From NCBI RefSeq assembly GCF_023380225.1, contig NZ_CP093362.1, positions 1,240,001 through 1,304,000 on the forward strand: a DNA stretch of 64,000 nt, written 5' to 3'. Below are positions 25,021-32,698 of the stretch, piece after piece. The stretch's first letter is position 1. Each line of letters begins with the position of its first letter. Source of the stretch: Apilactobacillus apisilvae (GTDB taxonomy: Bacteria > Bacillota > Bacilli > Lactobacillales > Lactobacillaceae). A program made the translations under genes and the position numbers. The notes beneath the pieces are model-generated. The model saw nothing but the letters and a program-made list of their open reading frames with translations, made no database searches and had not been told where the DNA came from.

Positions 25021-26361
25021 ATGACAAAATTTAGTTTTGAGTTAAAGAAAAAAATAGTTAAAGAATATTTTTCAGCAGGAATTGGTTCTACTAGTCTTGC
25101 TAAAAAATATAATATTAAAAGCAGAACAACTATTTTAAATTGGATTCATATGTATAATGCCTTCGGCATTAAAGGATTAATTGTCAGGCACCCAATCAAA
25201 GTATATTCTGGATATTATAAACGAAAAGTGCTGCATTGGATGCACACTAACCACAGTTCGTATCCAGAAACAGCACTTTTCTTCAACATATCAGCCCCAA
25301 GTACCATCTTTGCTTGGGAGCGAAGATTGGAGACTAAAGGCCTAACTGGATTATACACTAATCGTGGCCCTAAAAAAATGAAATCAAATAAAACTAAAAT
25401 TAAATCACCTAACAAGTCATTAAGAGAAAAAGTTAATTATTATCTAATCAATTATCGTTATGAACAAATAAAACAAGAATGTGGATCTACTATGGATCAC
25501 ATAAAGAAATTGATTACTTTCTTTAAAAGATTTTCTATATCATTCATTTTAAAAAGTATCGGTATAAGTAGAAGTTATTATTATCGACATTTCAAAGAAG
25601 ATGATAAAGATGATAACTTAAAAAAGATGATCACTAAAATAAAGCATTTTAATCCTAATTATGGGTATCGCCGTTTAACCTTAGCTTTAAGAAATAACAA
25701 CGTAGTTGTTAATCATAAAAAAGTATTAAGGATAATGAAAACATTAAATTTAACGACCAATCAATATAACAAAAAAAGAAGAAAATATAATTCTTATATT
25801 GGACAAGTTGGACATATAGCCAAAAATAGGATTCATAGAAAATTTAAAACTGATCGTCCTTATCAAAAATTAACAACTGACGTCAGTGAATTTAGATATG
25901 GTAATCAAGATATAAATCACAGGGTTTATTTATCACCAATTATGGATCTATTTTCTGATGAAATATTAAATTTTTCCATTAGCGAACATCCAAATGTCGA
26001 CTTTACTATTAAGCCAATGAAAGAATTGATTAAAAAATTACCAAAATTAAGCTATAGAACCACCGTCCATAGTGATCAAGGCTTTCAGTATCAAAATAAT
26101 AAATGGCAAAAATTATTAAAGAATAATCACATCTTTCAATCCATGTCCCGTAAAGGGACATGTCTAGATAATGCACAAATGGAATCATTCTTTCATATCA
26201 TGAAAATAGAAATTATGAGTAATCATTATGAAACAAAGTCTTCATTAATTAAAGCGATGAAAAAATGGATTAAATATTATAATAATTATAGAATTAAAAC
26301 AAAACTAGGAGGTAAAGCTCCGAAAGAATATCGGAAACTTTACCTCCTAGAAAATAAATAG
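25021..26361 (+). CDS. IS3-family transposase, single continuous frame
   Basis: A 446-residue protein. The first 110 residues hold two helix-turn-helix modules (KKKIVKEYFSAG.GSTSLAKKYNIKSRTTILNWI and SYPETALFFNISAPSTIFAWERR). A middle HTH_21-like part (YYYRHFKED...FNPNYGYRRLTLAL) is followed by the DDE integrase core: TTDVSEF, VHSDQGFQY and NAQMESFF, ending in YYNNYRIKTKLGGKAPKEYR. IS3 elements normally split this into orfA and orfB joined by frameshifting; here both parts are one open frame with no slippery site needed. The longest frame starts upstream at 24994 inside the hairpin; ATG 25021 fits the start of OrfA proteins. Confidence 0.92.
   Translation: MTKFSFELKKKIVKEYFSAGIGSTSLAKKYNIKSRTTILNWIHMYNAFGIKGLIVRHPIKVYSGYYKRKVLHWMHTNHSSYPETALFFNISAPSTIFAWERRLETKGLTGLYTNRGPKKMKSNKTKIKSPNKSLREKVNYYLINYRYEQIKQECGSTMDHIKKLITFFKRFSISFILKSIGISRSYYYRHFKEDDKDDNLKKMITKIKHFNPNYGYRRLTLALRNNNVVVNHKKVLRIMKTLNLTTNQYNKKRRKYNSYIGQVGHIAKNRIHRKFKTDRPYQKLTTDVSEFRYGNQDINHRVYLSPIMDLFSDEILNFSISEHPNVDFTIKPMKELIKKLPKLSYRTTVHSDQGFQYQNNKWQKLLKNNHIFQSMSRKGTCLDNAQMESFFHIMKIEIMSNHYETKSSLIKAMKKWIKYYNNYRIKTKLGGKAPKEYRKLYLLENK
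26305..26350 (+). repeat. Two-step hairpin at the 3' end of the transposase gene
   Basis: CTAGGAGGTAAAG (26305-26317) and CTTTACCTCCTAG (26338-26350) form a perfect 13-bp stem, with an inner TCCG/CGGA stem. It lies within the last codons of the transposase, just before the right inverted repeat. Confidence 0.7.
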
Positions 26362-26395
26362 TTGTTTCGATTTAAGGGTTCACATCATATAAATT

Positions 26396-26410
26396 TATAG
26401 ATAGTTTTTT
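26396..26410. terminator. Right half of the split bidirectional terminator
   Basis: ATAGATAG with its T tract; partner of 24963-24976. See that entry for the reconstructed palindrome. Confidence 0.75.
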
Positions 26411-27438
26411 TATATATTTAAATATACTGTAATTATTAAAATTAGAATTCCAATTAATACATTAAAAATTTTGTGGTTTAGTAAAATAGCAAAAAACTCA
26501 CGTAAAATTGCATTGGGGAATGCAATCAATTTAGTTTTAGAACCAATCCCTTTGATATTCAATCCAGCAATTTTTGCATATTTATTAGCACGATAAATGT
26601 GGTAATTACTTGATACAAAAATACCATGATCGATTTTAAAATTTTTACGTTCAATTATTTTTTTGGATAATTTGAAGTTAGTCATTGTATTAATGGATTG
26701 TTCTTCCGCCGTTATATCATTTTCAATTACACCATGTTTAGTTGCATATTTACACATTGCAAATCCTTCAGGAACTGTTTCATCAGGCCCTTGTCCTCCA
26801 GAAAAAATAATTAATGGGTGCTTGTTACTAGTTTCAATTTGTTTCCAATAAATATTGATTGCTTTATCAATTCTAGCGGCTAAAATGGGTCCTACTTTAT
26901 CACCATGAATTAATCCGGCGCCTAGAACAATTATATAATCTTTATCTAACTTTGGTTTATAATAATTGCAAATTAATACCGAAATAGAAAATGCGATAAA
27001 AGCGCTAATTATATAGATTAAGTCAAATTCAGTAATTCTTTCGATAATAATATCAATTGGATCAGGTAATAATTTAAATATAAAATGATTCACTAATGGA
27101 TAAAAAATCATTCCTAGTCCTAAAGTGAGTGTAATAATATTGGCCAACTGGTGACTTTCTCGGCGCCAAACTACTAAACCATTAATGATTAATACAATTG
27201 CATGAATAAAATAAATAGTTGCTAAAATAACAAATAATGAATCAAATATAATAAACAAAATAATATGTATGATTGGAAAGTTTATTTTCAATAGGCAGTA
27301 ACCAATATTTAAAATTATCAATAAAAATATTAACAGTATAAAGCATCCATTAATTATACTAGTGTGGTTGAACTTATATGAAATCCTAAATAAACCAATT
27401 GATATTAAAAGTAACAAGATCAATCCAATAAAAATCAT
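26410..27438 (-). CDS. DUF218 (YdcF/SanA-like) membrane protein
   Basis: A 342-residue protein. About five hydrophobic helices fill residues 1-165. The C-terminal DUF218 domain follows: DYIIVLGAGLIHGDKVGPILAARIDKAINIY, IIFSGGQGPDETVPEGFAMCKYA, TAEEQSINTMTNFKLSKKI and FVSSNYHIYRA. Proteins of this type are linked to envelope processes and may bind a nucleotide-like ligand; the exact role is unsettled. GGGGGA precedes the ATG. The last coding bases lie against the disrupted terminator. Confidence 0.87.
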   Translation of the reverse strand: MIFIGLILLLLISIGLFRISYKFNHTSIINGCFILLIFLLIILNIGYCLLKINFPIIHIILFIIFDSLFVILATIYFIHAIVLIINGLVVWRRESHQLANIITLTLGLGMIFYPLVNHFIFKLLPDPIDIIIERITEFDLIYIISAFIAFSISVLICNYYKPKLDKDYIIVLGAGLIHGDKVGPILAARIDKAINIYWKQIETSNKHPLIIFSGGQGPDETVPEGFAMCKYATKHGVIENDITAEEQSINTMTNFKLSKKIIERKNFKIDHGIFVSSNYHIYRANKYAKIAGLNIKGIGSKTKLIAFPNAILREFFAILLNHKIFNVLIGILILIITVYLNI

Positions 27439-27556
27439 CTGGTTTCCCCCTTAATGCCTAACCTCATTTTAAACCATAAATATAAATAAAATAACTTTTT
27501 AAAGCTATTTATTAGTGTTACAATTTTTAAATTATATATAGGAGATGAATATTATA

Positions 27557-28753
27557 TTGGTTTCTAAAACAGTTAACTGGAAGCAAAATTTAAATGTTTT
27601 GTGGTTTGGAAACTTTATTGCAGGGATTGGTTTTAGTTGCATCAGTCCGTTTATTGCACTTTTTATCGGTCAGTTAGGTCATTATAATGCGACTGAAACA
27701 TCGATATATAGTGGAATGGCGTTTGCTGCTCCATTTATTGTTAAAATGATTGTTTCACCATTATGGGGATACTTAGCTGATAAATATGGTCGAAAGCCGA
27801 TGCTTTTAAGAGCATCATTTGGAATGGCAATTGTCATTGGTTCAATGAGTTTAGTTACGAGTGCTTGGCAGTTAATCGTTTTAAGATTATTACAAGGGGT
27901 TTTCTCTGGATACATTAGTAACGCCAATGCATTAGTAGCTGCAGAAACACCTAAAAGTAAAGTTGGCCATGCATCTGGAAAACTATCAACAGGAAATGTT
28001 TCTGGAACCCTCATCGGTCCAATGATTGGTGGTTTAATTGCTGATTTATTTGGCTATCGTTATACGTTTACGATTACTGGAATTGCAATGATGATGGCTT
28101 TTTTATTGAGTGTTTTCTTTGTTCATGAAAACTTTACTCCAGTTCATCATGAAAAAGGGGAAAAGCAACCACACTTTTTGAATGGTATTCCAACTGCACA
28201 AATTTTATTTGGAATGTTTTTAACGACATTGTTTATTCAAGCAACAAATAACTCCATCTCACCAATTCTAAGTTTATATGTAAAACAATTGGATCCCAAT
28301 TCAAGTAATATTGCTTTAACAGCAGGTGTTATTCAAGCATTGAATGGAGTCGCAATGATTTCGATTGCACCATTTTTTGGAAAATTAGGTGACAAAATTG
28401 GTTCACACCAAATCTTGAAATTTGGAATTCTATTTTCAATTTTTACATTCTTTTTAACGACCTTTGCACAAAATATTTGGCAATTAGGGGCATTAAGATT
28501 CTTAGTTGGAATTTCGGATGCGGCACTGTTACCAACCGTTCAAGCAATGTTGGCTAAATATAGTCCAAAAGAAAGAATCAGTCAGGTTTTTAGTTGGAAT
28601 CAGAGCTTTCAAGCAGCGGGAAATGTTTCGGGTCCAATGATTGGATCAGCAGTAGTCTTAATCGGTGGTTATCGTGGTGTTTTTATTGCTACCACTATTT
28701 TGGCCGCTATTAATTTATTATTAGTTAGAAAAAATTTAAAATCAACTAAATAA
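27557..28753 (+). CDS. MFS multidrug-type efflux transporter
   Basis: A protein of about 398 residues with 12 predicted membrane helices. MFS motif A is present as GYLADKYGRKPMLL between helices 2 and 3, and again in degenerate form as GKLGDKIGSHQI in the second half. VNWKQNLNVLWFGNFIAG at the start is typical of Gram-positive MdtG/PmrA-like exporters. The frame opens at ATG 27545, but GGAG abuts that codon, so the in-frame TTG at 27557 is the likelier start. Drug or metabolite specificity cannot be read from sequence. Confidence 0.87.
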   Translation: MVSKTVNWKQNLNVLWFGNFIAGIGFSCISPFIALFIGQLGHYNATETSIYSGMAFAAPFIVKMIVSPLWGYLADKYGRKPMLLRASFGMAIVIGSMSLVTSAWQLIVLRLLQGVFSGYISNANALVAAETPKSKVGHASGKLSTGNVSGTLIGPMIGGLIADLFGYRYTFTITGIAMMMAFLLSVFFVHENFTPVHHEKGEKQPHFLNGIPTAQILFGMFLTTLFIQATNNSISPILSLYVKQLDPNSSNIALTAGVIQALNGVAMISIAPFFGKLGDKIGSHQILKFGILFSIFTFFLTTFAQNIWQLGALRFLVGISDAALLPTVQAMLAKYSPKERISQVFSWNQSFQAAGNVSGPMIGSAVVLIGGYRGVFIATTILAAINLLLVRKNLKSTK

Positions 28754-28783
28754 GATGCAAATTAATAATTTGAGGTGATTATA

Positions 28784-29032
28784 TTGAATCCAGTAGATGT
28801 TCAAAAAACTTTAAATAATCTTAAAAGAACCCGTTCTCATATGATGAATGCCTTTGATAGTAAAAATGAAAAAAGTAACGTTATTTCGGATATTGATAAT
28901 TTAACTAATTATTTAAAATCTAATGACCATGAGATTGATTCAAATTATGTGAATCATAAATTAAAAATCATTAAGGGAGAGATTAATTGTTCGATGCATT
29001 GTTTTACCAATGCATTAAATTCCTTAAATTAG
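28784..29032 (+). CDS. Small helical protein of unknown function
   Basis: An 82-residue protein starting at TTG, with TTGAGGTG before it (a GTG at 28775 is part of that site). It is polar and mostly helical in pattern (QKTLNNLKRTRSHMMNAFD, ISDIDNLTNYLKS, YVNHKLKIIKGEI), with two Cys near the C-terminus. It follows the MFS gene by about 30 bases and is probably co-transcribed. No family recognised. Confidence 0.6.
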   Translation: MNPVDVQKTLNNLKRTRSHMMNAFDSKNEKSNVISDIDNLTNYLKSNDHEIDSNYVNHKLKIIKGEINCSMHCFTNALNSLN

Positions 29033-29056
29033 CACTCATTGTTGAGTGTTTTTATT
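29033..29056 (+). terminator. Terminator after the MFS unit
   Basis: CACTCA-TTGT-TGAGTG hairpin followed by T residues. Short but well placed one base after the stop codon. Confidence 0.7.
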
Positions 29057-29122
29057 TTACATAATTTAAAATAGCTAATACAATTCTAAACTAGTTAATA
29101 AATTCGAGGGAGTGTTTTATAA

Positions 29123-30157
29123 ATGTCTTTATTATTATCTAAAGCTAACATTGGTGGACTGGATTTGAAAAATCGCGTTGCGATGTCGCCAATGTGTATG
29201 TATGAAGTCAAAAATGAAGATGGTATTTTAACCCCATTTCATTTTGCTCATTATGGGATGCGTGCAATTGGTCAAGTTGGCTTAATTATTACCGAATCAA
29301 CTGCGGTTGATCCTGAAGGTCGTATTACTAAAAATGATTTAGGTTTATGGAATGATGAACAAGCTAATAAATTTAAAGAACTAGTGGATTCTATTCACTA
29401 TTTAGGTAGTAAAATAGGGGTTCAATTAAATCATGCTGGTCGTAAAGCTAGTGATGCAAAACATCCAGTTGCACCTAGTTCATTTGATTTTAGTGACAAT
29501 TATCGGATTCCTGAAGAATTAGAAGTTTCACAAATTCATCAAATTGTTAAAAAGTTTGGTCAAGCTGCTAAACGAGCTAATGATGCTGGTGTTGATATGG
29601 TCGAAATTCATGGAGCTCATGGCTATTTATTACATCAATTTTTATCTGCGGTTGCTAATAAACGTAATGATGAATATGGGGGTAGTTTAGAAAATCGCTA
29701 CCGGATTGTACAAGAAGTTATTGATGCTGTTAAAGATAATTATGAAGGACCAGTTTGGATTAGACTATCACTGAGTGATTATGATACTACTGGAACACAA
29801 AATACAATGTCAGAATGGCAACAAGTTAGTCGTTGGTTGGAGGCTGATGGCATTAATTTGATTGATGTATCAACTGGTGGATTAACTGATGATGCACCGG
29901 ATTTCCCCGTTCATGATGGTTATCAAACTAAATTTGCTAGTCAAATTAAACAAGCAGTTAAAATTCCAGTTTCCACAGTTGGATTATTGGATAATCCAGG
30001 ACTATGTGAATACATTTTGCAAAATAATCAAGCAGATTTAATTATGGAAGGGCGAGCTCTTCTAAGAAATACTAATTGGTTAGCTGATGCTGCAAATGAT
30101 TTACATGATCATGATTTTAAAGTTTTTAATGACTCTTATAAGCGTGGACAAAAATAA
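29123..30157 (+). CDS. namA: Old yellow enzyme family NADPH dehydrogenase (YqjM/NamA type)
   Basis: A 344-residue FMN-dependent reductase. MSPMCMYEV places C25 and Y27 as in the thermophilic-like YqjM class (flavin-tuning Cys). QLNHAGRKAS, the HxxH pair in EIHGAHGYLLHQFLS, NKRNDEYGGSLENR and IMEGRALLRN all match. It reduces activated C=C bonds, nitro compounds or quinones using NAD(P)H, often as an oxidative stress function. GAGGGAG precedes the ATG; terminators surround it. Confidence 0.93.
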   Translation: MSLLLSKANIGGLDLKNRVAMSPMCMYEVKNEDGILTPFHFAHYGMRAIGQVGLIITESTAVDPEGRITKNDLGLWNDEQANKFKELVDSIHYLGSKIGVQLNHAGRKASDAKHPVAPSSFDFSDNYRIPEELEVSQIHQIVKKFGQAAKRANDAGVDMVEIHGAHGYLLHQFLSAVANKRNDEYGGSLENRYRIVQEVIDAVKDNYEGPVWIRLSLSDYDTTGTQNTMSEWQQVSRWLEADGINLIDVSTGGLTDDAPDFPVHDGYQTKFASQIKQAVKIPVSTVGLLDNPGLCEYILQNNQADLIMEGRALLRNTNWLADAANDLHDHDFKVFNDSYKRGQK

Positions 30158-30160
30158 ATA

Positions 30161-30195
30161 AAAGGCACTAGTGATTCAGCTAGTGTCTTTTATTT
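30161..30195 (+). terminator. Terminator after namA
   Basis: AAAG.CACTAG and CTAGTG.CTTT pair around an 8-base loop, followed by T residues. Confidence 0.8.
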
Positions 30196-30240
30196 GTTTA
30201 GATATTTTTATATAATTAAAATATAGAGGGTGAAAACTAA

Positions 30241-30519
30241 ATGAATTTAACGGACGAACAAATCAAAATTTATCAAGCGAAGATTAAGGGCGCATGGTAT
30301 ATTAAAAAATTTGCAAAAAATTATAATTATGATTTGAGGAAACCAGAGGATAAAGTAAAAATGTATCAAAGCTTAGACCCTAAGCAAATTAAATTATATT
30401 TTGACGATTTAATGGATAATTACGATCATGAATTCATGACCAAATTGTCTAAGATGAGTAATGATGAATTACTTAAAAAATTTCAAGCATTGCAATTTGA
30501 CAACTATGTTGATATTTAA
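30241..30519 (+). CDS. Small soluble protein of unknown function
   Basis: A 92-residue polar protein starting at ATG with GAGGGTGAA upstream. The pattern is helical and charged (IKIYQAKIKGAWYIKKFAKNY, FMTKLSKMSNDELLKKFQAL). No signal peptide or membrane segment and no recognised family. It has its own terminator. Confidence 0.6.
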   Translation: MNLTDEQIKIYQAKIKGAWYIKKFAKNYNYDLRKPEDKVKMYQSLDPKQIKLYFDDLMDNYDHEFMTKLSKMSNDELLKKFQALQFDNYVDI

Positions 30520-30556
30520 AAATCTTCACACCATTTTAATAGTGTGAAGATTTATT
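30519..30556. terminator. Bidirectional terminator
   Basis: AAATCTTCACAC and GTGTGAAGATTT form a perfect 12-bp stem between converging genes. Confidence 0.88.
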
Positions 30557-31153
30557 TTATTTGTTCAATTGACTAGCCATTTTGTTACTTAACTTGTTGT
30601 CTTTAAATGTTAAATTATAAGCATTTCCATTTTTATCGGTCTGATAGGTTAAGAATTGAACACCATCTGAAATTTCTTCGGCTAAAGGACTTCCTAATTC
30701 ATTAATTACATCTTTATAATTACTATTCTTGCTTAGTTTAATAATTTGTTGCTTTTTGACGATTTTAGATGAAGTATTTTGTTGATAACCTTTACTTAAA
30801 ATCTTGTCTTTATAAACAATAGCGAAAATATATTTAATTTTAGCATCATTACCTAATTGCCAAGTATATTCTTTTGCAGTTTGGTTATTAGTTAATTTAG
30901 TATCTGACGTACGTATTGGTTTACCCAAAGATTTCATTACTTTAGCTTTAGAATCTCCACCCTTTAATTGATTGCTAGTTACTTTAATGCCATTATATTT
31001 TTGCAAAGAAATACCACTAGTATCAAAAGCACTAGCTAATGATGGAACATTTAAAGGCTTTTTGTTTTCACTCGTTTGTTGTTTTTTACCACAAGCACTT
31101 AAAATTAATAAGCAAGTAAATGCAGTAAGCATAATCTTAATAACTTTTTTCAT
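30557..31153 (-). CDS. Lipoprotein with two DUF3862/SmpA-like units
   Basis: A 198-residue lipoprotein with lipobox LSAC at about residues 18-21. Two similar beta-lactamase-inhibitor-like halves can be seen: LKGGDSKAKVMKSLGKPIRTSD....YTWQ and LSKNSNYKDVINELGSPLAEEIS....LTYQ, the pattern of DUF3862 proteins. It sits outside the membrane. Function of the family in lactobacilli is unknown. GGAGATATT precedes the ATG. Confidence 0.8.
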   Translation of the reverse strand: MKKVIKIMLTAFTCLLILSACGKKQQTSENKKPLNVPSLASAFDTSGISLQKYNGIKVTSNQLKGGDSKAKVMKSLGKPIRTSDTKLTNNQTAKEYTWQLGNDAKIKYIFAIVYKDKILSKGYQQNTSSKIVKKQQIIKLSKNSNYKDVINELGSPLAEEISDGVQFLTYQTDKNGNAYNLTFKDNKLSNKMASQLNK

Positions 31154-31310
31154 AAATAATATCTCCTATATATTCATTATCTTAATTATAATAAAAAATA
31201 TTGTTTATTATCAATGATTTGGCGTTATTCTTAAGCTTTTTATTTGTAATTTATAATTATATTTTATAAGATATAATCTAATACAAAGATTTAATTAGGA
31301 GGAATTTAAT

Positions 31311-31823
31311 ATGAGTAAGATTGCTACTATTGTTACTAGTGGATATGAAGATTCAGAATTAACTTCACCTAAAAAGGCTTTTGAAGAAGCTGGCAACACT
31401 GTTGATATTGTTGAAGCTAAAGCAGGTAATGAAATTAAAGGTGAACACGGTGATACTCAAACCGTTGATTTGTCAATTGATGATGTAGATTTTGATAATT
31501 ATGACGCATTGTTATTACCTGGTGGAAATTCTCCTGAAGTTTTACGTGGGGATGATCGCTATGTAGAATTTGTTAAAAAGTTTTTGATGGCTAATAAGCC
31601 AGTATTTGCAATTTGTCATGGACCTCAATTCTTTATTCAAACTGGATTAAGTAGTGAATTAAAATTAACTGCATATACTACAGTTAGATACGATTTATTC
31701 TATGCTGGTGCTGAAGTATTAGATCAATCAGTAGTCGTAGACGATAAACACAAGTTAGTAACTAGTCGTACTCCAGATGACTTGGAAGACTTTAATCGTG
31801 AAAGCTTAAAATTTTTAAAGTAA
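31311..31823 (+). CDS. DJ-1/PfpI family protein
   Basis: A 170-residue protein of the YhbO/PfpI type: VTSGYEDSELTSPKKAFEEAGN (with the conserved Glu), LLLPGGNSPEVLR, and the nucleophile elbow AICHGPQFF. The family includes general stress proteins reported as glyoxalases, deglycases or proteases. AGGAGGAATTT precedes the ATG. Single gene. Confidence 0.9.
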   Translation: MSKIATIVTSGYEDSELTSPKKAFEEAGNTVDIVEAKAGNEIKGEHGDTQTVDLSIDDVDFDNYDALLLPGGNSPEVLRGDDRYVEFVKKFLMANKPVFAICHGPQFFIQTGLSSELKLTAYTTVRYDLFYAGAEVLDQSVVVDDKHKLVTSRTPDDLEDFNRESLKFLK

Positions 31824-31927
31824 TTTTATAAAAGGCTTTGCCAATTTTGAGTAAGGTCTTTTTTATTTAAAATTTCATTATATGTACTACAATATATTAG
31901 TAAACAAATGAAAAGGAGAATTTTAAA

Positions 31928-32641
31928 ATGGCTAAAACAAATACTTTATATCAATATGGGACTTTGGCTTTATTAGTTCCTGGCTTATTTAAAGGAACAT
32001 TAAAATTAAGCGATTTATTAAAACATGGTGATACCGGTATCGGAACTGGTGATGGCTTAGATGGTGAATTAGTCATTAAAGACGGTACTCCATATCAGAT
32101 CGATGGGGAAGGCAATGTTAATAAGCTAGATAGTGACTTTACAGTGCCATTTGCTGATGTTCATTTTGCTGATTATAAGCATCTTTTTGATGTTAATGAA
32201 ACATTAACACCATCCAAACTGGAAGAAAAAGTTATGGGGATGAAAGATTGGCAAAATACTTTCTTCTCAATTAAATTGCATGGAACTTTTGATCAAATTA
32301 AAACTAGATCAGTTTATAAACAATCAAGACCATATCCTAAGTTAGTTGATTGTGCACGTAAGCAACATGAATTTAATGGTGAAAAAGTTACCGGAACAGT
32401 TATGGGATACTATTCACCACAACTATTTAATGGATCAGCTGTTGGTGGCTTTCATTTACACTTTATTGCAGATGATTTATCAATGGGTGGCCATTTATTA
32501 GACTTCTCAACTGATAATGGTGAAGTTTCAGCTCAAGTATTAGATAATTTAGATCAACAATTACCAGTTAATGATGAAGAATTTATGAAACATGATTTTT
32601 CTAATGATGATATAGCTGGAGCAATTGGTGAAGCTGAATAA
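31928..32641 (+). CDS. budA: Acetolactate decarboxylase
   Basis: A 237-residue enzyme that converts alpha-acetolactate to acetoin, draining pyruvate and limiting diacetyl. GTVMGYYSPQLFNGSAVGGFHLHFIADDLSMGGHLLDF contains the three zinc-binding His residues (HLH and the H of GGHLLD). LYQYGTLALLVPGLFKGT is the usual N-terminus. No acetolactate synthase lies nearby in this window. AAAAGGAG precedes the ATG, and a strong terminator follows. Confidence 0.95.
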   Translation: MAKTNTLYQYGTLALLVPGLFKGTLKLSDLLKHGDTGIGTGDGLDGELVIKDGTPYQIDGEGNVNKLDSDFTVPFADVHFADYKHLFDVNETLTPSKLEEKVMGMKDWQNTFFSIKLHGTFDQIKTRSVYKQSRPYPKLVDCARKQHEFNGEKVTGTVMGYYSPQLFNGSAVGGFHLHFIADDLSMGGHLLDFSTDNGEVSAQVLDNLDQQLPVNDEEFMKHDFSNDDIAGAIGEAE

Positions 32642-32643
32642 AT

Positions 32644-32690
32644 AAAAAATAGACAAGATGATTCAAAAATCATCTTGTCTATTTTTTATA
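32644..32690. terminator. Strong bidirectional terminator
   Basis: AAATAGACAAGATGAT and ATCATCTTGTCTATTT form a 16-bp stem with T and A tracts, between converging genes. Confidence 0.92.
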
Positions 32691-32698
32691 TTTAAATT

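Larger units (their letters stand above)
24977..26387 (+). mobile_element. Complete IS3-family insertion sequence (IS150-like), 1,411 bp
   Basis: The ends are 26-base imperfect inverted repeats (TGAAGTGAACCCC... at 24977-25002 and its counterpart at 26362-26387, 22 of 26 matching) beginning TG and ending CA. A 3-base direct repeat TAT flanks both sides (24974-24976 and 26388-26390), as expected for IS3-family target duplication. One intact transposase lies inside. The clean target duplication and intact frame suggest a fairly recent, possibly active, insertion. Confidence 0.9.

Noticed and set aside
28989..29012. Palindromic ATGCATTG/CAATGCAT hairpin near the end of the small protein gene at 28.8-29.0 kb.
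   Set aside because: It lies inside the coding region with no T tract, and a better terminator follows the stop codon; probably coincidental.
30557..31153. The DUF3862 lipoprotein as a beta-lactamase inhibitor.
   Set aside because: The fold family resembles BLIP, but there is no beta-lactamase context, and such lipoproteins are common in lactobacilli without that role.
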